This document shows positions 8,358 through 17,471 of a stretch of 64,000 nt of DNA, in pieces. The stretch spans positions 1 through 64,000 of the forward strand of contig NZ_JABZFL010000041.1 of assembly GCF_014237455.1 (NCBI RefSeq), given 5' to 3'. How positions within the stretch are numbered: the first letter of the stretch is position 1; every line of letters starts with the position of its first letter. The DNA is from Desulfobacula sp. (GTDB taxonomy: Bacteria > Desulfobacterota > Desulfobacteria > Desulfobacterales > Desulfobacteraceae). The notes beneath the pieces were generated by a model. The model was not told the DNA's origin. It did not search any database and saw only the letters and a program-made list of their open reading frames with translations. The translations under genes were made by a program, and so were the position numbers.

Positions 8358-10316
8358 TTAACGTGTATTAAATTCGCCTGATGTATAAATCACTTCACCA
8401 GTATTTTGGGTGCTGTATCCCCCAAGGGACATGACCCGATCCTGAAACCCCCTGGTCTGGATGGTTTCAAGTAAAACCTGAATTTTCCGGGTCTTATAAA
8501 ACCTGTCCGGAATGACCAGATCATACTCTTCTGTCACAACCGGGATGAAATCAAGATCAAGTGCCCGGGCTGCCGCCTGGATACCAAGCCCTGCGTCCAC
8601 CCTTCCTGAAAGAACGGAAACAGCCACAGACATATGGGTGTATTCATCATTTTCATAGCCTTGAATATCATCAGGCGATAAACCAAGTATCTTCAGCTTA
8701 TAATCAAATAAAATTCTTGTGCCTGATCCCGGCTGGCGGTTGATAAACTGCAGGTCTTTGTTTTTTAAATCTTCAATGGATTGAATGTTTTCAGGATTTC
8801 CCCTTGGCACAATAAGTCCCTGATCCCTCATGACAAGATTGACCAGCCAAACCTTTTGATCCGACAGATATTTTTTAATATAGGATATATTATAGCTGCC
8901 GTCCTCAGGGTCCAAAAGGTGGGCACCAGCCATATGGCAGGCACCTTTTTTAACGGCCATCAAACCACCCATGCTGCCCACATGGCTTGATGAAATGCTG
9001 ACATTGCCGCTTACTGATTTTATCTGATCGGCAAGCAGATCCAGGGTATTATCATGTGAACCGGTAATCACGATGGTATTTTCAATGGAAGATAAGGGTC
9101 GTAACAACTGGGCCTGGACTTTCTCATTTTCTGATATCCCCTCAATATTTCGAGGTATCCTGATAATACCGTCCGCTTCAGTCAGGGTGGTGATACTTCC
9201 TGATCCTCTGGGCAATTGGGAAGACATAAGCTGTCCGTCCACCGAACCGATTTTCACCCTTAAAAACTCCTCCTGGCCAAGTTTTGAAGCAATTTTTCTT
9301 GCTGGGGAAACCAAAGCCTTTGTTATTTCTCTTTCAGGAAGCTTTTGCATTTTTAACAGCAAAGGGCCTGTAAACTGTTCAAAGGCAACAATGGCCGATA
9401 CAGGATAACCCGGGATGCCAAATATCGGGGTATCAAACACTTTGCCAAACAGTATGGGTTTCCCGGGCATCATGGTAATCCCGTGAACATAAACTTCACC
9501 CAGAGAGGAAATCACAGGTTTTGCAAAATCCTCAGACCCGGCCGAAGACCCGCCAATGATACAAATCAAATCATAATCCTGTTTTGCCGCTGTTTCCACA
9601 GCCCTTTTAATATTTTCAATATTATCCTTGAGCATGGGGTGACGGTCAAACTGGGCGCCATGATCTTCACAGAGCCCGCCCAGTACTGAAGAATTGGATT
9701 CCACCACATCCCCGGGTTTGAGCTGATCAATCCTGATCTCATGCCATTGTTTGAGTTCCGATCCGGTTGGGATAATCAGAACTTTAGGCTGTTTGTAAAC
9801 ATCCACTGTAAATATTCCACCCGACAATAGCGCGCCAAGGGAATAGGAATTAATCTGATGCCCTCTTGGAAACAGCAATTGGGTGGCCACAATATCTTCA
9901 CCCATTTTCCTGACATGCTGCCAGGGAAACACCGGTGCCTCAATCTCAACACTCTTTTCATCTATAATATTGAGATGCTCGATCATAATGACAGCGTTGG
10001 TGCCTTCCGGCATGACATGACCGGTATTGACCCACAAGGCATTTTTACCAGGGGAAAGGGTTATTGGAACTTCTTCACTGGCCCCAAACGTGACTTTTGC
10101 CTCCACGGCAATGCCATCCATGGCGGCTGCATGAAAATTAGGTGAAGATACGGCTGCGACAGCCGGTTTTGCTAAAACTCTGCCTTTAGCATTTGCCACA
10201 TCAAGGGTTTCAATTTTTGTCACCATATGGCCAAAATGTTCAAAGAGAATCTTTTTTGCCTCTTCAATACTTTTCATATCAAGATATACGTTTCTTTTGG
10301 AATTCATTGGTCCCAT
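8358..10316 (-). CDS. MoeA molybdopterin molybdotransferase fused to a periplasmic-binding-like (PBP_like) domain
   Basis: A 652-aa protein. Residues 1 to about 405 are a complete MoeA: AAAMDGIAV near residue 65, NTGHVMPEGTNAVIMIEH, and the MoCF-biosynthesis core IIGGSSAGSEDF and MMPGKPILFG. MoeA inserts molybdate (or tungstate) into adenylylated molybdopterin. Residues about 415-640 resemble the substrate-binding domain found in ModE/LysR-like proteins (SSSHVGSMGGLMAV; NRQPGSGTRILFDY). In this architecture it is thought to sense or bind a small anion or cofactor precursor; that is inference. ATG at 10307 has better SD spacing than 10316. A second, plain MoeA gene lies upstream, separated by a palindromic repeat. 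Confidence 0.88.
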   Translation of the reverse strand: MGPMNSKRNVYLDMKSIEEAKKILFEHFGHMVTKIETLDVANAKGRVLAKPAVAAVSSPNFHAAAMDGIAVEAKVTFGASEEVPITLSPGKNALWVNTGHVMPEGTNAVIMIEHLNIIDEKSVEIEAPVFPWQHVRKMGEDIVATQLLFPRGHQINSYSLGALLSGGIFTVDVYKQPKVLIIPTGSELKQWHEIRIDQLKPGDVVESNSSVLGGLCEDHGAQFDRHPMLKDNIENIKRAVETAAKQDYDLICIIGGSSAGSEDFAKPVISSLGEVYVHGITMMPGKPILFGKVFDTPIFGIPGYPVSAIVAFEQFTGPLLLKMQKLPEREITKALVSPARKIASKLGQEEFLRVKIGSVDGQLMSSQLPRGSGSITTLTEADGIIRIPRNIEGISENEKVQAQLLRPLSSIENTIVITGSHDNTLDLLADQIKSVSGNVSISSSHVGSMGGLMAVKKGACHMAGAHLLDPEDGSYNISYIKKYLSDQKVWLVNLVMRDQGLIVPRGNPENIQSIEDLKNKDLQFINRQPGSGTRILFDYKLKILGLSPDDIQGYENDEYTHMSVAVSVLSGRVDAGLGIQAAARALDLDFIPVVTEEYDLVIPDRFYKTRKIQVLLETIQTRGFQDRVMSLGGYSTQNTGEVIYTSGEFNTR

Positions 10317-10331
10317 CTCTCTTGTGTAGGC

Positions 10332-10395
10332 GGGGTCAGGCTTTCCTTATTGGCGTTATTGAGTACAACAACGCCAATAAGGAAAGCCTGACCCC
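10332..10395. repeat. REP-like perfect 26-bp inverted repeat
   Basis: The arms 10332-10357 and 10370-10395 are exactly complementary over 26 bases around a 12-base loop, with GGGGTCAGG at the outer ends. The GGGGTCAGG-ended palindrome resembles the repeats mobilised by Y1 (REP-associated, IS200-like) transposases, as I recall them. No transposase gene is in the window. It sits between the two moeA genes on the transcribed strand, so it forms a very stable RNA hairpin, but it lacks a T-run. Confidence 0.75.
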
Positions 10396-10412
10396 ATATG
10401 TTATACCATATG

Positions 10413-11639
10413 TTATAAAAGGATAATATCTACCATGGTATCTTTTTCCAGACCTTCAACATGATCGCCGATTTCAAGGAGTCCATCTGCATGAATCATG
10501 GTTCTGATCAATCCGGATTTGCCCAAAACCGGTTTTGCCAGCAGCAGGTTTCCCTTTTTTGCAAGCTCGACCCGGATAAAGTCCCTTCTGCCCTGTGCGG
10601 AGGATACATTCCGGGTCAATTTCGCGGGAATCCTGATCGTTCTGTCCCGGGTTTCAAGCCCTTTAAGCTTGTTTAAAAATGGTATGACCACAATTTTGAG
10701 GACCACCATGGCAGACACCACCTGGCCGGGTAGTCCCCATACGGGTTTCCTCCCGGACTTAGCAAGAATTGTCGGCTTCCCTGGGCTCACGGACATGCCG
10801 TGGACTAAAATATCTGTATCCGGTAAAGCCGATAAGACATCAATGGTAAAATCCCTTGTTCCCACAGAGCTTCCCCCGGAAATGAGCACCATGTCCGTTT
10901 CCTTGAGGGCTTTTGCAACGGCTTTTTTCAAGGCGGCAAGATCATCTTTGATAATACCGTAACAAACCGGTTTGGCATGAGCTTCCCTGATAAAGCCTGA
11001 CAGGGTATAAGAGTTGATATCCCGGATTTTACCGGGAACAGGTTCCTCTTCTATGGGAATGATTTCATCCCCGGTTGAAATGATGCCAACCTTTGGTATT
11101 TTATAGGTTTCAATTTGCGAAAACCCGAGTCCTGCTGCAAGGCCTTCTTCCTGTGGCCGGATAAAGGTCCCTTTGGATAAAACCGTCTCTTCTTTTGCAA
11201 AGTCTTCGGATGCATCAATCACATGCTGCAAAGGGGCCACACTTTTATAAATTTCAACGGAAGTGTCATCAATTAATTCTGTATGTTCCACCATGACCAC
11301 ACTGTCCGCCCCGTCAGGAAGCATTCCGCCGGTTGAAATTTTGACAGCCTGTCCGGACTGAAGAATAAAATCCGGAATGTCACCCATGAGAATGGTTCCT
11401 GCTATATCAAGCCAGGCAGGACTGAATTCAGATACACCGAATGTGGAACTCGCTACAACAGCGTATCCGTCCATGGTGGCCCTCTTGAATCCCGGCATAT
11501 CTTGTTTGGCAACCAGATCCCGGGCAAGGACCCTTGAGAAAGCTTCGGATACCAGTATTTTTTCAGATTCAACAGGAGAAAATTCTCCTGTCAATGCCAT
11601 CACCTCTTCAAGACTTTTCACCTTGAAAAAATAACTCAT
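10413..11639 (-). CDS. moeA: Molybdopterin molybdotransferase MoeA (plain form)
   Basis: A 408-aa MoeA. It has the N-terminal ATMDGYAV motif, then STGGMLPDGADSVVMVEH, the MoCF core SGGSSVGTRDFT and SVSPGKPTI, and the C-terminal beta-barrel domain. It catalyses metal insertion into molybdopterin-AMP. Its ATG overlaps the dapL stop by four bases (ATGA), so translation is coupled. Two MoeA-type genes in a row suggest a division of labour, for example tungsten versus molybdenum, or catalysis versus sensing in the PBP-bearing copy; this is inference. A bacterium rich in Mo/W enzymes is implied. Confidence 0.92.
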   Translation of the reverse strand: MSYFFKVKSLEEVMALTGEFSPVESEKILVSEAFSRVLARDLVAKQDMPGFKRATMDGYAVVASSTFGVSEFSPAWLDIAGTILMGDIPDFILQSGQAVKISTGGMLPDGADSVVMVEHTELIDDTSVEIYKSVAPLQHVIDASEDFAKEETVLSKGTFIRPQEEGLAAGLGFSQIETYKIPKVGIISTGDEIIPIEEEPVPGKIRDINSYTLSGFIREAHAKPVCYGIIKDDLAALKKAVAKALKETDMVLISGGSSVGTRDFTIDVLSALPDTDILVHGMSVSPGKPTILAKSGRKPVWGLPGQVVSAMVVLKIVVIPFLNKLKGLETRDRTIRIPAKLTRNVSSAQGRRDFIRVELAKKGNLLLAKPVLGKSGLIRTMIHADGLLEIGDHVEGLEKDTMVDIILL

Positions 11640-12880
11640 TTTACGTGTGACCTCCAGGTTAATGCCTCTTTAAGTCTATCCATAGCCTTTGTTACATTCT
11701 CAAGGCTATTAAATGCACTGATTCTAATATATTGTTTGCCGCATCTGCCGAAACCTGCGCCCGGTGTACACACTACAGAAGATTTGGTTAAAAGCAAATC
11801 AAAAAAATCCCAGGAATCCCTGCCTTTCCCATCCACCCAGATATATGGGGAGTTTTTCCCACCAATATAATCAAATCCGAGGGATTCAACGGTTTCCCTG
11901 ATGATATCGGCATTGTTCAAATAATAGGCAACCTGTTCCTTAATCTGGGCTTTTCCTTCTTGTGAATAGACCGCTTCCGCAGCCTTTTGAACCGGATAGG
12001 ATACCCCGTTGAATTTTGTTGTGTGCCGCCTGTTCCACATGGCATGGAGGGAAATTTTATCTCCCTTTGAATTAAAAATCATACAATCTTTGGGCACGAC
12101 AGTAAACCCGCATCGAGTCCCTGTAAATCCCGCTGTCTTTGAAAAACTCCTGAATTCAACCGCCACTTCTCTGGCCCCTTCAATTTCATAAATTGTTTTG
12201 GGAAGTTCTTCATCCCGGATAAAGGATTCATAGGCTGCATCAAATAAAATCAATGCCTTATTTTCTTTGGCATAATCCACCCACACCTTGAGTTCTTCTT
12301 TTGTAGCCGTGGAACCTGTAGGATTGTTTGGGAAACAAAGATAAATCAGATCCACTTTTTCATCAGGAAGCCCCGGAAGGAAATTGTTTTCTTTTAAACA
12401 ATCCATGTAAATAATCCTGTCATATCTGCCGTCCTCACACTCACCCGTTCGGCCGGCCATGACATTTGTATCCAGATATGCCGGATATACCGGATCAGGG
12501 ATAGCCACCTTGATATCGGTCGCAAACAGTTCCTGAAAATTTCCGGTGTCACATTTTGCCCCGTCACTGACAAATATTTCATCTGCTGAAATATCTGCAC
12601 CCCTGTTCTGGAAATCATTTTTTGCAATCTTTTCTCTTAAAAAAGCATATCCCTGTTCCGGTCCATATCCCCTGAATGTAGCATCATTGGCCATTTCATC
12701 CACCCCCTCATGGAATCCTTTAATAACCGAAGGAACCAGGGCCCTTGTGACATCACCAATCCCCAGGCGGATGATGTGTGCTTCCGGATTTTTAAGTTGG
12801 TATTCATCCACTCTCTTTGCAATATCTGAAAAGAGATAGGATGCTTTTAATTTGCTGTAATTATCATTTGCTCTGATCAT
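11636..12880 (-). CDS. dapL: LL-diaminopimelate aminotransferase
   Basis: A 414-aa class I/II PLP aminotransferase that makes LL-diaminopimelate directly from tetrahydrodipicolinate and glutamate, bypassing DapD, DapC and DapE. It starts MIRANDNYSKLKASYLF, contains IRLGIGDVTRAL near the N-terminus, FPNNPTGS, and the PLP lysine in SFSKTAGFTGTRCGF. The length matches DapL. The frame extends upstream to 12952, but ATG at 12880 has an AAAGGACG SD and matches the family's N-terminus. It lies 56 bases after rsmA and overlaps moeA by four bases. Confidence 0.92.
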   Translation of the reverse strand: MIRANDNYSKLKASYLFSDIAKRVDEYQLKNPEAHIIRLGIGDVTRALVPSVIKGFHEGVDEMANDATFRGYGPEQGYAFLREKIAKNDFQNRGADISADEIFVSDGAKCDTGNFQELFATDIKVAIPDPVYPAYLDTNVMAGRTGECEDGRYDRIIYMDCLKENNFLPGLPDEKVDLIYLCFPNNPTGSTATKEELKVWVDYAKENKALILFDAAYESFIRDEELPKTIYEIEGAREVAVEFRSFSKTAGFTGTRCGFTVVPKDCMIFNSKGDKISLHAMWNRRHTTKFNGVSYPVQKAAEAVYSQEGKAQIKEQVAYYLNNADIIRETVESLGFDYIGGKNSPYIWVDGKGRDSWDFFDLLLTKSSVVCTPGAGFGRCGKQYIRISAFNSLENVTKAMDRLKEALTWRSHVK

Positions 12881-12936
12881 AAAACGTCCTTTCAATTCAT
12901 ATATATAGAAGTTCTTGTATTCGTATTCGCCTTCCT

Positions 12937-13776
12937 TCAGCTTGTTTCCCATACGGCCCGGGAAAGAGATTTAAATTCCTCCACAGTCAGTGTTTCCGCC
13001 CGTCTATGAGCATCTATCCCGGCTAATTCCAATGCATGAACAACAAACTCTTTTTTAAACTCAAGCTCGCCGCCTGCCATTGAATTTTTTAATGTCTTTC
13101 TTCGTTTTGAAAAGGCGGCCTTAATTACATTAAATAACATTTTTTCCTGTTCTTTATTAAACTCTTTAGTTTCAAAAAAATTGAATTTTAAAATAGTAGA
13201 GTCTACATCAGGTCTTGGGAAAAAAGATGACGGCCCGATTTGGGCAACAAAACTGATATCAGCTGCATATTGAACCACTGCGGACAGTCTTGAATAATCC
13301 CTTCCGCCAGGAGGTGCGACAATCCTTTTTGCCAGTTCTTTTTGAAACATCAAAAATGCCTTCTCGATACAGCTTCTTTCTTCAATCAGTCTAATCAGGA
13401 TTTGTGATGAAATATTATAAGGAAGATTTCCTATGACTACAAGTTTTTTGTCTTTGGCTATTTTTTTTATATCAACTTTGAAAATATCCTTATTGATGAT
13501 CTCTACATTTTTTAAGTTTCCATTATCAAGCTCTTGCTGTAAAAGGGGTATCAGGCGGGAATCCTTTTCAACAGTCGTCACATGGGATGCTGTCTGTGCG
13601 ACAGGGATGGTAAGAGCGCCCAGGCCGGACCCAATTTCCAACACCCGAGTATCTGTTGATATCCCGATTTTTTCAACAATCATTCTTGCCGTACCGGGAT
13701 TTGAGAGAAAGTTCTGCCCCATCTCTTTGCCAGCATACAACTCTCTTTGTTTTAACAACTGCCCGGGATGTGTCAT
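12937..13776 (-). CDS. rsmA: 16S rRNA dimethyladenosine transferase RsmA/KsgA
   Basis: A 279-aa SAM-dependent enzyme that dimethylates two adjacent adenosines near the 3' end of 16S rRNA during 30S maturation. It shows GQNFLSN at residues 20-26, the SAM motif VLEIGSGLGALT, the catalytic NLPYNISSQ (motif IV) and a FFPRPDVDS-type target-recognition motif (motif VIII). The length is typical. It is first in a same-strand run with dapL and moeA, with 289 bases to the divergent gene at 14066. Confidence 0.95.
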   Translation of the reverse strand: MTHPGQLLKQRELYAGKEMGQNFLSNPGTARMIVEKIGISTDTRVLEIGSGLGALTIPVAQTASHVTTVEKDSRLIPLLQQELDNGNLKNVEIINKDIFKVDIKKIAKDKKLVVIGNLPYNISSQILIRLIEERSCIEKAFLMFQKELAKRIVAPPGGRDYSRLSAVVQYAADISFVAQIGPSSFFPRPDVDSTILKFNFFETKEFNKEQEKMLFNVIKAAFSKRRKTLKNSMAGGELEFKKEFVVHALELAGIDAHRRAETLTVEEFKSLSRAVWETS

Positions 13777-14065
13777 GTTATAACCCTTTAGATTCTTACT
13801 AATTTTTTTCTACGCAGCTTAGTAATAAAGTTTACTTAAATATACCTCACAAAAAATCACTACTTGACTTTCTTTACCCTTGCAAGTAGTTATTATATAT
13901 ATACTTCAACAAAAAATAAGATTCAACAACCAATACAAACTAAGCTGTTTTACCAGCGTTTCAAGCTTTATTTTTCTTTGTTTTCATATCAGTTGCATCT
14001 GGCGTTGATATTTTTAATATCTTTATTATGTCACAACAAACCTTTTTTGGGGAGGGGGGCTTATC

Positions 14066-14428
14066 ATGGTAGAAAAACCAGAACATGGAACCAATTGGGA
14101 AAATTTCATAAAAATGTTATTGGACAGGCTTGATATTCCGACAAAAGAAGATATTATCTCTTTACATGGCAGGCTTGACAAGCTGGAGCAATTGCTTTAT
14201 CAGAAGCAACCGGCTGATAAAAGCGGGAGAACAAGACCGGCAGGCAAAGGCAAAAGTGCTTCTTCCATTGTTCTCGATGTGTTTGCAAATCACCCTGAAG
14301 GCACTAATTTTAAAACGGTTAAGGCTGCCACGGGATTTGAGAAAAAAAAACTGAGAAATATCATTTTCCGACTGGATAAAATAAAGAGGATCAAACGGGT
14401 AAAACGTGGTGTTTACAAAAAAGTTTAA
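14066..14428 (+). CDS. Small protein with coiled segment and winged-helix-like C-terminus, unknown
   Basis: A 120-aa basic protein. Residues 1-45 are amphipathic (NFIKMLLDRLDIPTKEDI, then LHGRLDKLEQLLYQ), resembling the short coiled N-terminus of granule-associated or scaffold proteins. A Lys/Arg/Gly linker follows. Residues about 67-120 look like a compact wHTH (SIVLDVFANHPEGTNFKTV, then GFEKKKLRNIIFRLDKIKRIKRV). The start follows a very purine-rich GGGGAGGGGGG. It overlaps the next long reading frame, but the protease's better start lies just after the stop. A DNA-binding or regulatory role is only suggested. Confidence 0.65.
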   Translation: MVEKPEHGTNWENFIKMLLDRLDIPTKEDIISLHGRLDKLEQLLYQKQPADKSGRTRPAGKGKSASSIVLDVFANHPEGTNFKTVKAATGFEKKKLRNIIFRLDKIKRIKRVKRGVYKKV

Positions 14429-14444
14429 TGGGAAAAACAAAAAG

Positions 14445-17420
14445 ATGGAAATTATTGCATTTAAACCGGGGCAGGAACTTTGCGGATATACCATAAAAAA
14501 AATTACTCCGCTTGAAACTATAGATTCCGTGATGGTTCAGCTTGAACACATAAAGACAAAGACAAAACACATCCATATCTTAAATAAGGACAAGGAAAAT
14601 ACCTTTGGCGTGTTTTTCAGAACGGTTCCCACGGATTCTTCCGGTGTGGCCCATATCCTTGAGCATACCGTGTTATGCGGGTCAAAAAAATTTAATGTCC
14701 GCGATCCGTTTTTTTCCATGATCAAAAGAAGCCTGTCTACATTTATGAATGCCTTTACCGCGTCTGACTGGACCATGTATCCTTTTTCCACCCAAAATCA
14801 AAAAGATTATTATAACCTGATGAACGTTTATCTTGATGCTGCCTTTTTTCCAAAGATTGATGAATTAAGCTTTAAACAGGAAGGGCATCGCCTGGAAATC
14901 CTTGAAGCGGATGACACGGATATTGAACTTGAATACAAAGGCGTTGTCTACAACGAAATGAAAGGTGCCATGTCCTCTCCCGGTCAGGTTCTGGGAAGAT
15001 CCCTTCTCACAGCCCTGTACCCTGACACAACCTATCGGAATAATTCGGGCGGCGAACCATCTGACATCCCGACACTCACCTGGGAAAACCTTAAAGATTT
15101 CCATGCCAGATATTACCACCCGTCTAATGCGTATTTTTACACCTACGGCAATTTGCCTTTGGAAGAAACCCTTTCATTCATCTGTGAGAAAGCACTCAAC
15201 CAATTTGGAAAAATTGAGATAGACTCAAAAGTCCCCTCCCAACCCAGATGGGTCACTGCCCAAAAAGCCACGCAAGCCTATGCTTACTCCGACCCGGAAG
15301 ACGCTTCAAAGAAATACCAGGCCTGTGTGGCCTGGCTGACCTGTGATGTCAAAGATTTTTTTGAAGTCCTTGTCCTCACTGTTTTGGAACAGATTCTTCT
15401 AGGAAACTCTGCTTCTCCCTTAAGAAAAGCCCTGATCGACTCAACCCTAGGATCGGCCTTATCAGATTCAACCGGATTTGACTCAGATAATCGGGATACC
15501 CTGTTTGCCTGTGGTTTAAAGGATATCTCCAAAGATTCTGTTGAAAAAATTGAAACTATTATTTTTTCAACCATTCAAGAGATCGCAGACAAAGGGATTG
15601 AGCAGAACCTGATTGACTCGGCCATCCATCAGATTGAATTTCACAGAAAAGAAATCACCAATACCCCTTACCCGTTCGGTATAAAATTACTGCTTTCATT
15701 TGCCAGTACGGTTATCCATGATGGCGATCCTATATCCTGCATTAATATTGATGAGGACTTGGACAAACTAAAAGAAAATATAAAAAAAGGAGGGTTTCTT
15801 GAAAATAAATTAAAACAATATTTCCTTGAAAATCCTCACAGGGTCCTTTTCACCCTTGAACCGGATACAGATCTTGAGCAAAAAGAGATTAAAGAGACAA
15901 AAAAGGAACTCAAAAATCTTTTAAAGCAAATGACCAAACAGGACCTTGAACAGATCCGAAAAGATGCCAAAACCCTTGAAGCACTTCAGGAAAAAGAAGA
16001 AGATGTTTCAATCCTGCCGACTCTGGATCTTGTTGATATTCCTCCTGAAATAGAAATTATAAAACCTGACACTATCAAAAATGTTAGTCTTTCCACCTGT
16101 TATGACACAGCTACTTCAGGTATCTTCTATTTTACCTGCCCTGTGGGTGCCGGCAGCATCCCATCGGATCTTTTTGCCCTTATACCGTTTTTCTGCCAAT
16201 CGTTTACAAACAGCGGGACAAAGAAAAATTCCTATGACAAAATAGCAGAAATTATGGATCTTTATACTGGAGGGGTATCTGTCTCCCCGTTTTCAGGATC
16301 TTACTTTTCAAAAAAAGCCGAACCCCATTCATTCCTTGCCATCCAGGGAAAGGCCCTGGACCGGAATGTTGAAAAACTATTTGATTTGATAAAAGAGTTT
16401 ATTGAAGAATACAATTTCCAGGATTTTGAAAGGCTGAAAAGCCTTTTGTTGCAATACCAGGCTGGAATGGAAGCCTCCATTGTTTCAACCGGTCACAGGT
16501 ATGCCATCTCCCTTGCCTCCAGGCATCTTTCAAAAGCCTCGTATATTAATGAGCTCTGGCATGGTATTGCCCAGTATCAGCTCATCAAAGAGATTACCGA
16601 ACAATTCAACACAACCGGAAATAAAAACAACGTTCTTGAAACCCTTTCGGAAAACTTGATTAGAATTGCTCAATCTATTTTAAAAAGAGGAAATTTCAAA
16701 CCTGCTGTAATTGGTGATTCAGGTGCCATCATACGTGCGGACAAACAGTTTAACTCCATCCATGAAAATCTTTTAAATGATTCTCAACACTCTTTTTTTA
16801 CACCGGATATATCCTTTGAACAAGACCTGCCCTATGACGGCTGGTATACCAATACATCGGTCTCTTTCGTGGGGCAATCCTTTAAAACCGTTCGAATCAC
16901 CCATGAGGACTCCCCGGGACTGGCAGTGATCAGCAAGATACTCAGATCGTTATATCTTCACCGTGAAATCAGGGAAAAGGGTGGGGCCTACGGTGGATTT
17001 GCCATCTATAACACTGAAGAAGGGATTTTTTCATTTGGATCATACAGGGATCCCCACATTGCAAGAACCCTGGATGTCTATAAAAAGGCCTGCGACTTCA
17101 TTATAAATGGAGACTATACCCAGACCGATGTCAAAGAAGCCATATTACAGGTCTGTTCAGAAATCGACAAGCCTGAAACTCCCGGGCCGTCAGCAATGAA
17201 AGCCTTTTACAGGGATATCACAAAACTTGATGATGACATTCGCCGGCAGTTCAAGAATTCACTATTGCGACTTGACAAAAAAAGAATCCAGGACATTGCC
17301 AAAAAGTATTTCACCATTGATGAAACTCAAAAAGGGACAGCCATCATATCAAGCAGGACAAACCTTGAAAAAGCCAACAAGCAGCTATCGAAAAAACCCT
17401 TAGCCCTGTTTAAAATTTAA
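14445..17420 (+). CDS. M16C zinc metallopeptidase, presequence protease (PreP)-like
   Basis: A 991-aa protein with the inverted zinc motif HILEH in VAHILEHTVLCGS and a downstream glutamate in VVYNEMKGAM. The C-terminal half carries the R/Y pair of M16 enzymes (HREIREKGGAYGGFA). Four M16 domains in two halves make the peptide-degrading chamber, as in mitochondrial PreP and bacterial insulinase-family proteins. There is no signal peptide, so it is cytosolic, probably clearing short peptides. ATG at 14445 (MEIIAFKPGQEL) matches the family better than the upstream ATG at 14406 inside the previous gene. Confidence 0.9.
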   Translation: MEIIAFKPGQELCGYTIKKITPLETIDSVMVQLEHIKTKTKHIHILNKDKENTFGVFFRTVPTDSSGVAHILEHTVLCGSKKFNVRDPFFSMIKRSLSTFMNAFTASDWTMYPFSTQNQKDYYNLMNVYLDAAFFPKIDELSFKQEGHRLEILEADDTDIELEYKGVVYNEMKGAMSSPGQVLGRSLLTALYPDTTYRNNSGGEPSDIPTLTWENLKDFHARYYHPSNAYFYTYGNLPLEETLSFICEKALNQFGKIEIDSKVPSQPRWVTAQKATQAYAYSDPEDASKKYQACVAWLTCDVKDFFEVLVLTVLEQILLGNSASPLRKALIDSTLGSALSDSTGFDSDNRDTLFACGLKDISKDSVEKIETIIFSTIQEIADKGIEQNLIDSAIHQIEFHRKEITNTPYPFGIKLLLSFASTVIHDGDPISCINIDEDLDKLKENIKKGGFLENKLKQYFLENPHRVLFTLEPDTDLEQKEIKETKKELKNLLKQMTKQDLEQIRKDAKTLEALQEKEEDVSILPTLDLVDIPPEIEIIKPDTIKNVSLSTCYDTATSGIFYFTCPVGAGSIPSDLFALIPFFCQSFTNSGTKKNSYDKIAEIMDLYTGGVSVSPFSGSYFSKKAEPHSFLAIQGKALDRNVEKLFDLIKEFIEEYNFQDFERLKSLLLQYQAGMEASIVSTGHRYAISLASRHLSKASYINELWHGIAQYQLIKEITEQFNTTGNKNNVLETLSENLIRIAQSILKRGNFKPAVIGDSGAIIRADKQFNSIHENLLNDSQHSFFTPDISFEQDLPYDGWYTNTSVSFVGQSFKTVRITHEDSPGLAVISKILRSLYLHREIREKGGAYGGFAIYNTEEGIFSFGSYRDPHIARTLDVYKKACDFIINGDYTQTDVKEAILQVCSEIDKPETPGPSAMKAFYRDITKLDDDIRRQFKNSLLRLDKKRIQDIAKKYFTIDETQKGTAIISSRTNLEKANKQLSKKPLALFKI

Positions 17421-17471
17421 ACGGGCAGGGCAGGCCTGGATCCGGACCGAACCGGCTTTCCCCATGCCTGA

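Noticed and set aside
17421-17471. Terminator between the M16C and acyl-CoA synthetase genes
   Set aside because: Only weak CAGGC/GCCTG complementarity and no T-run.
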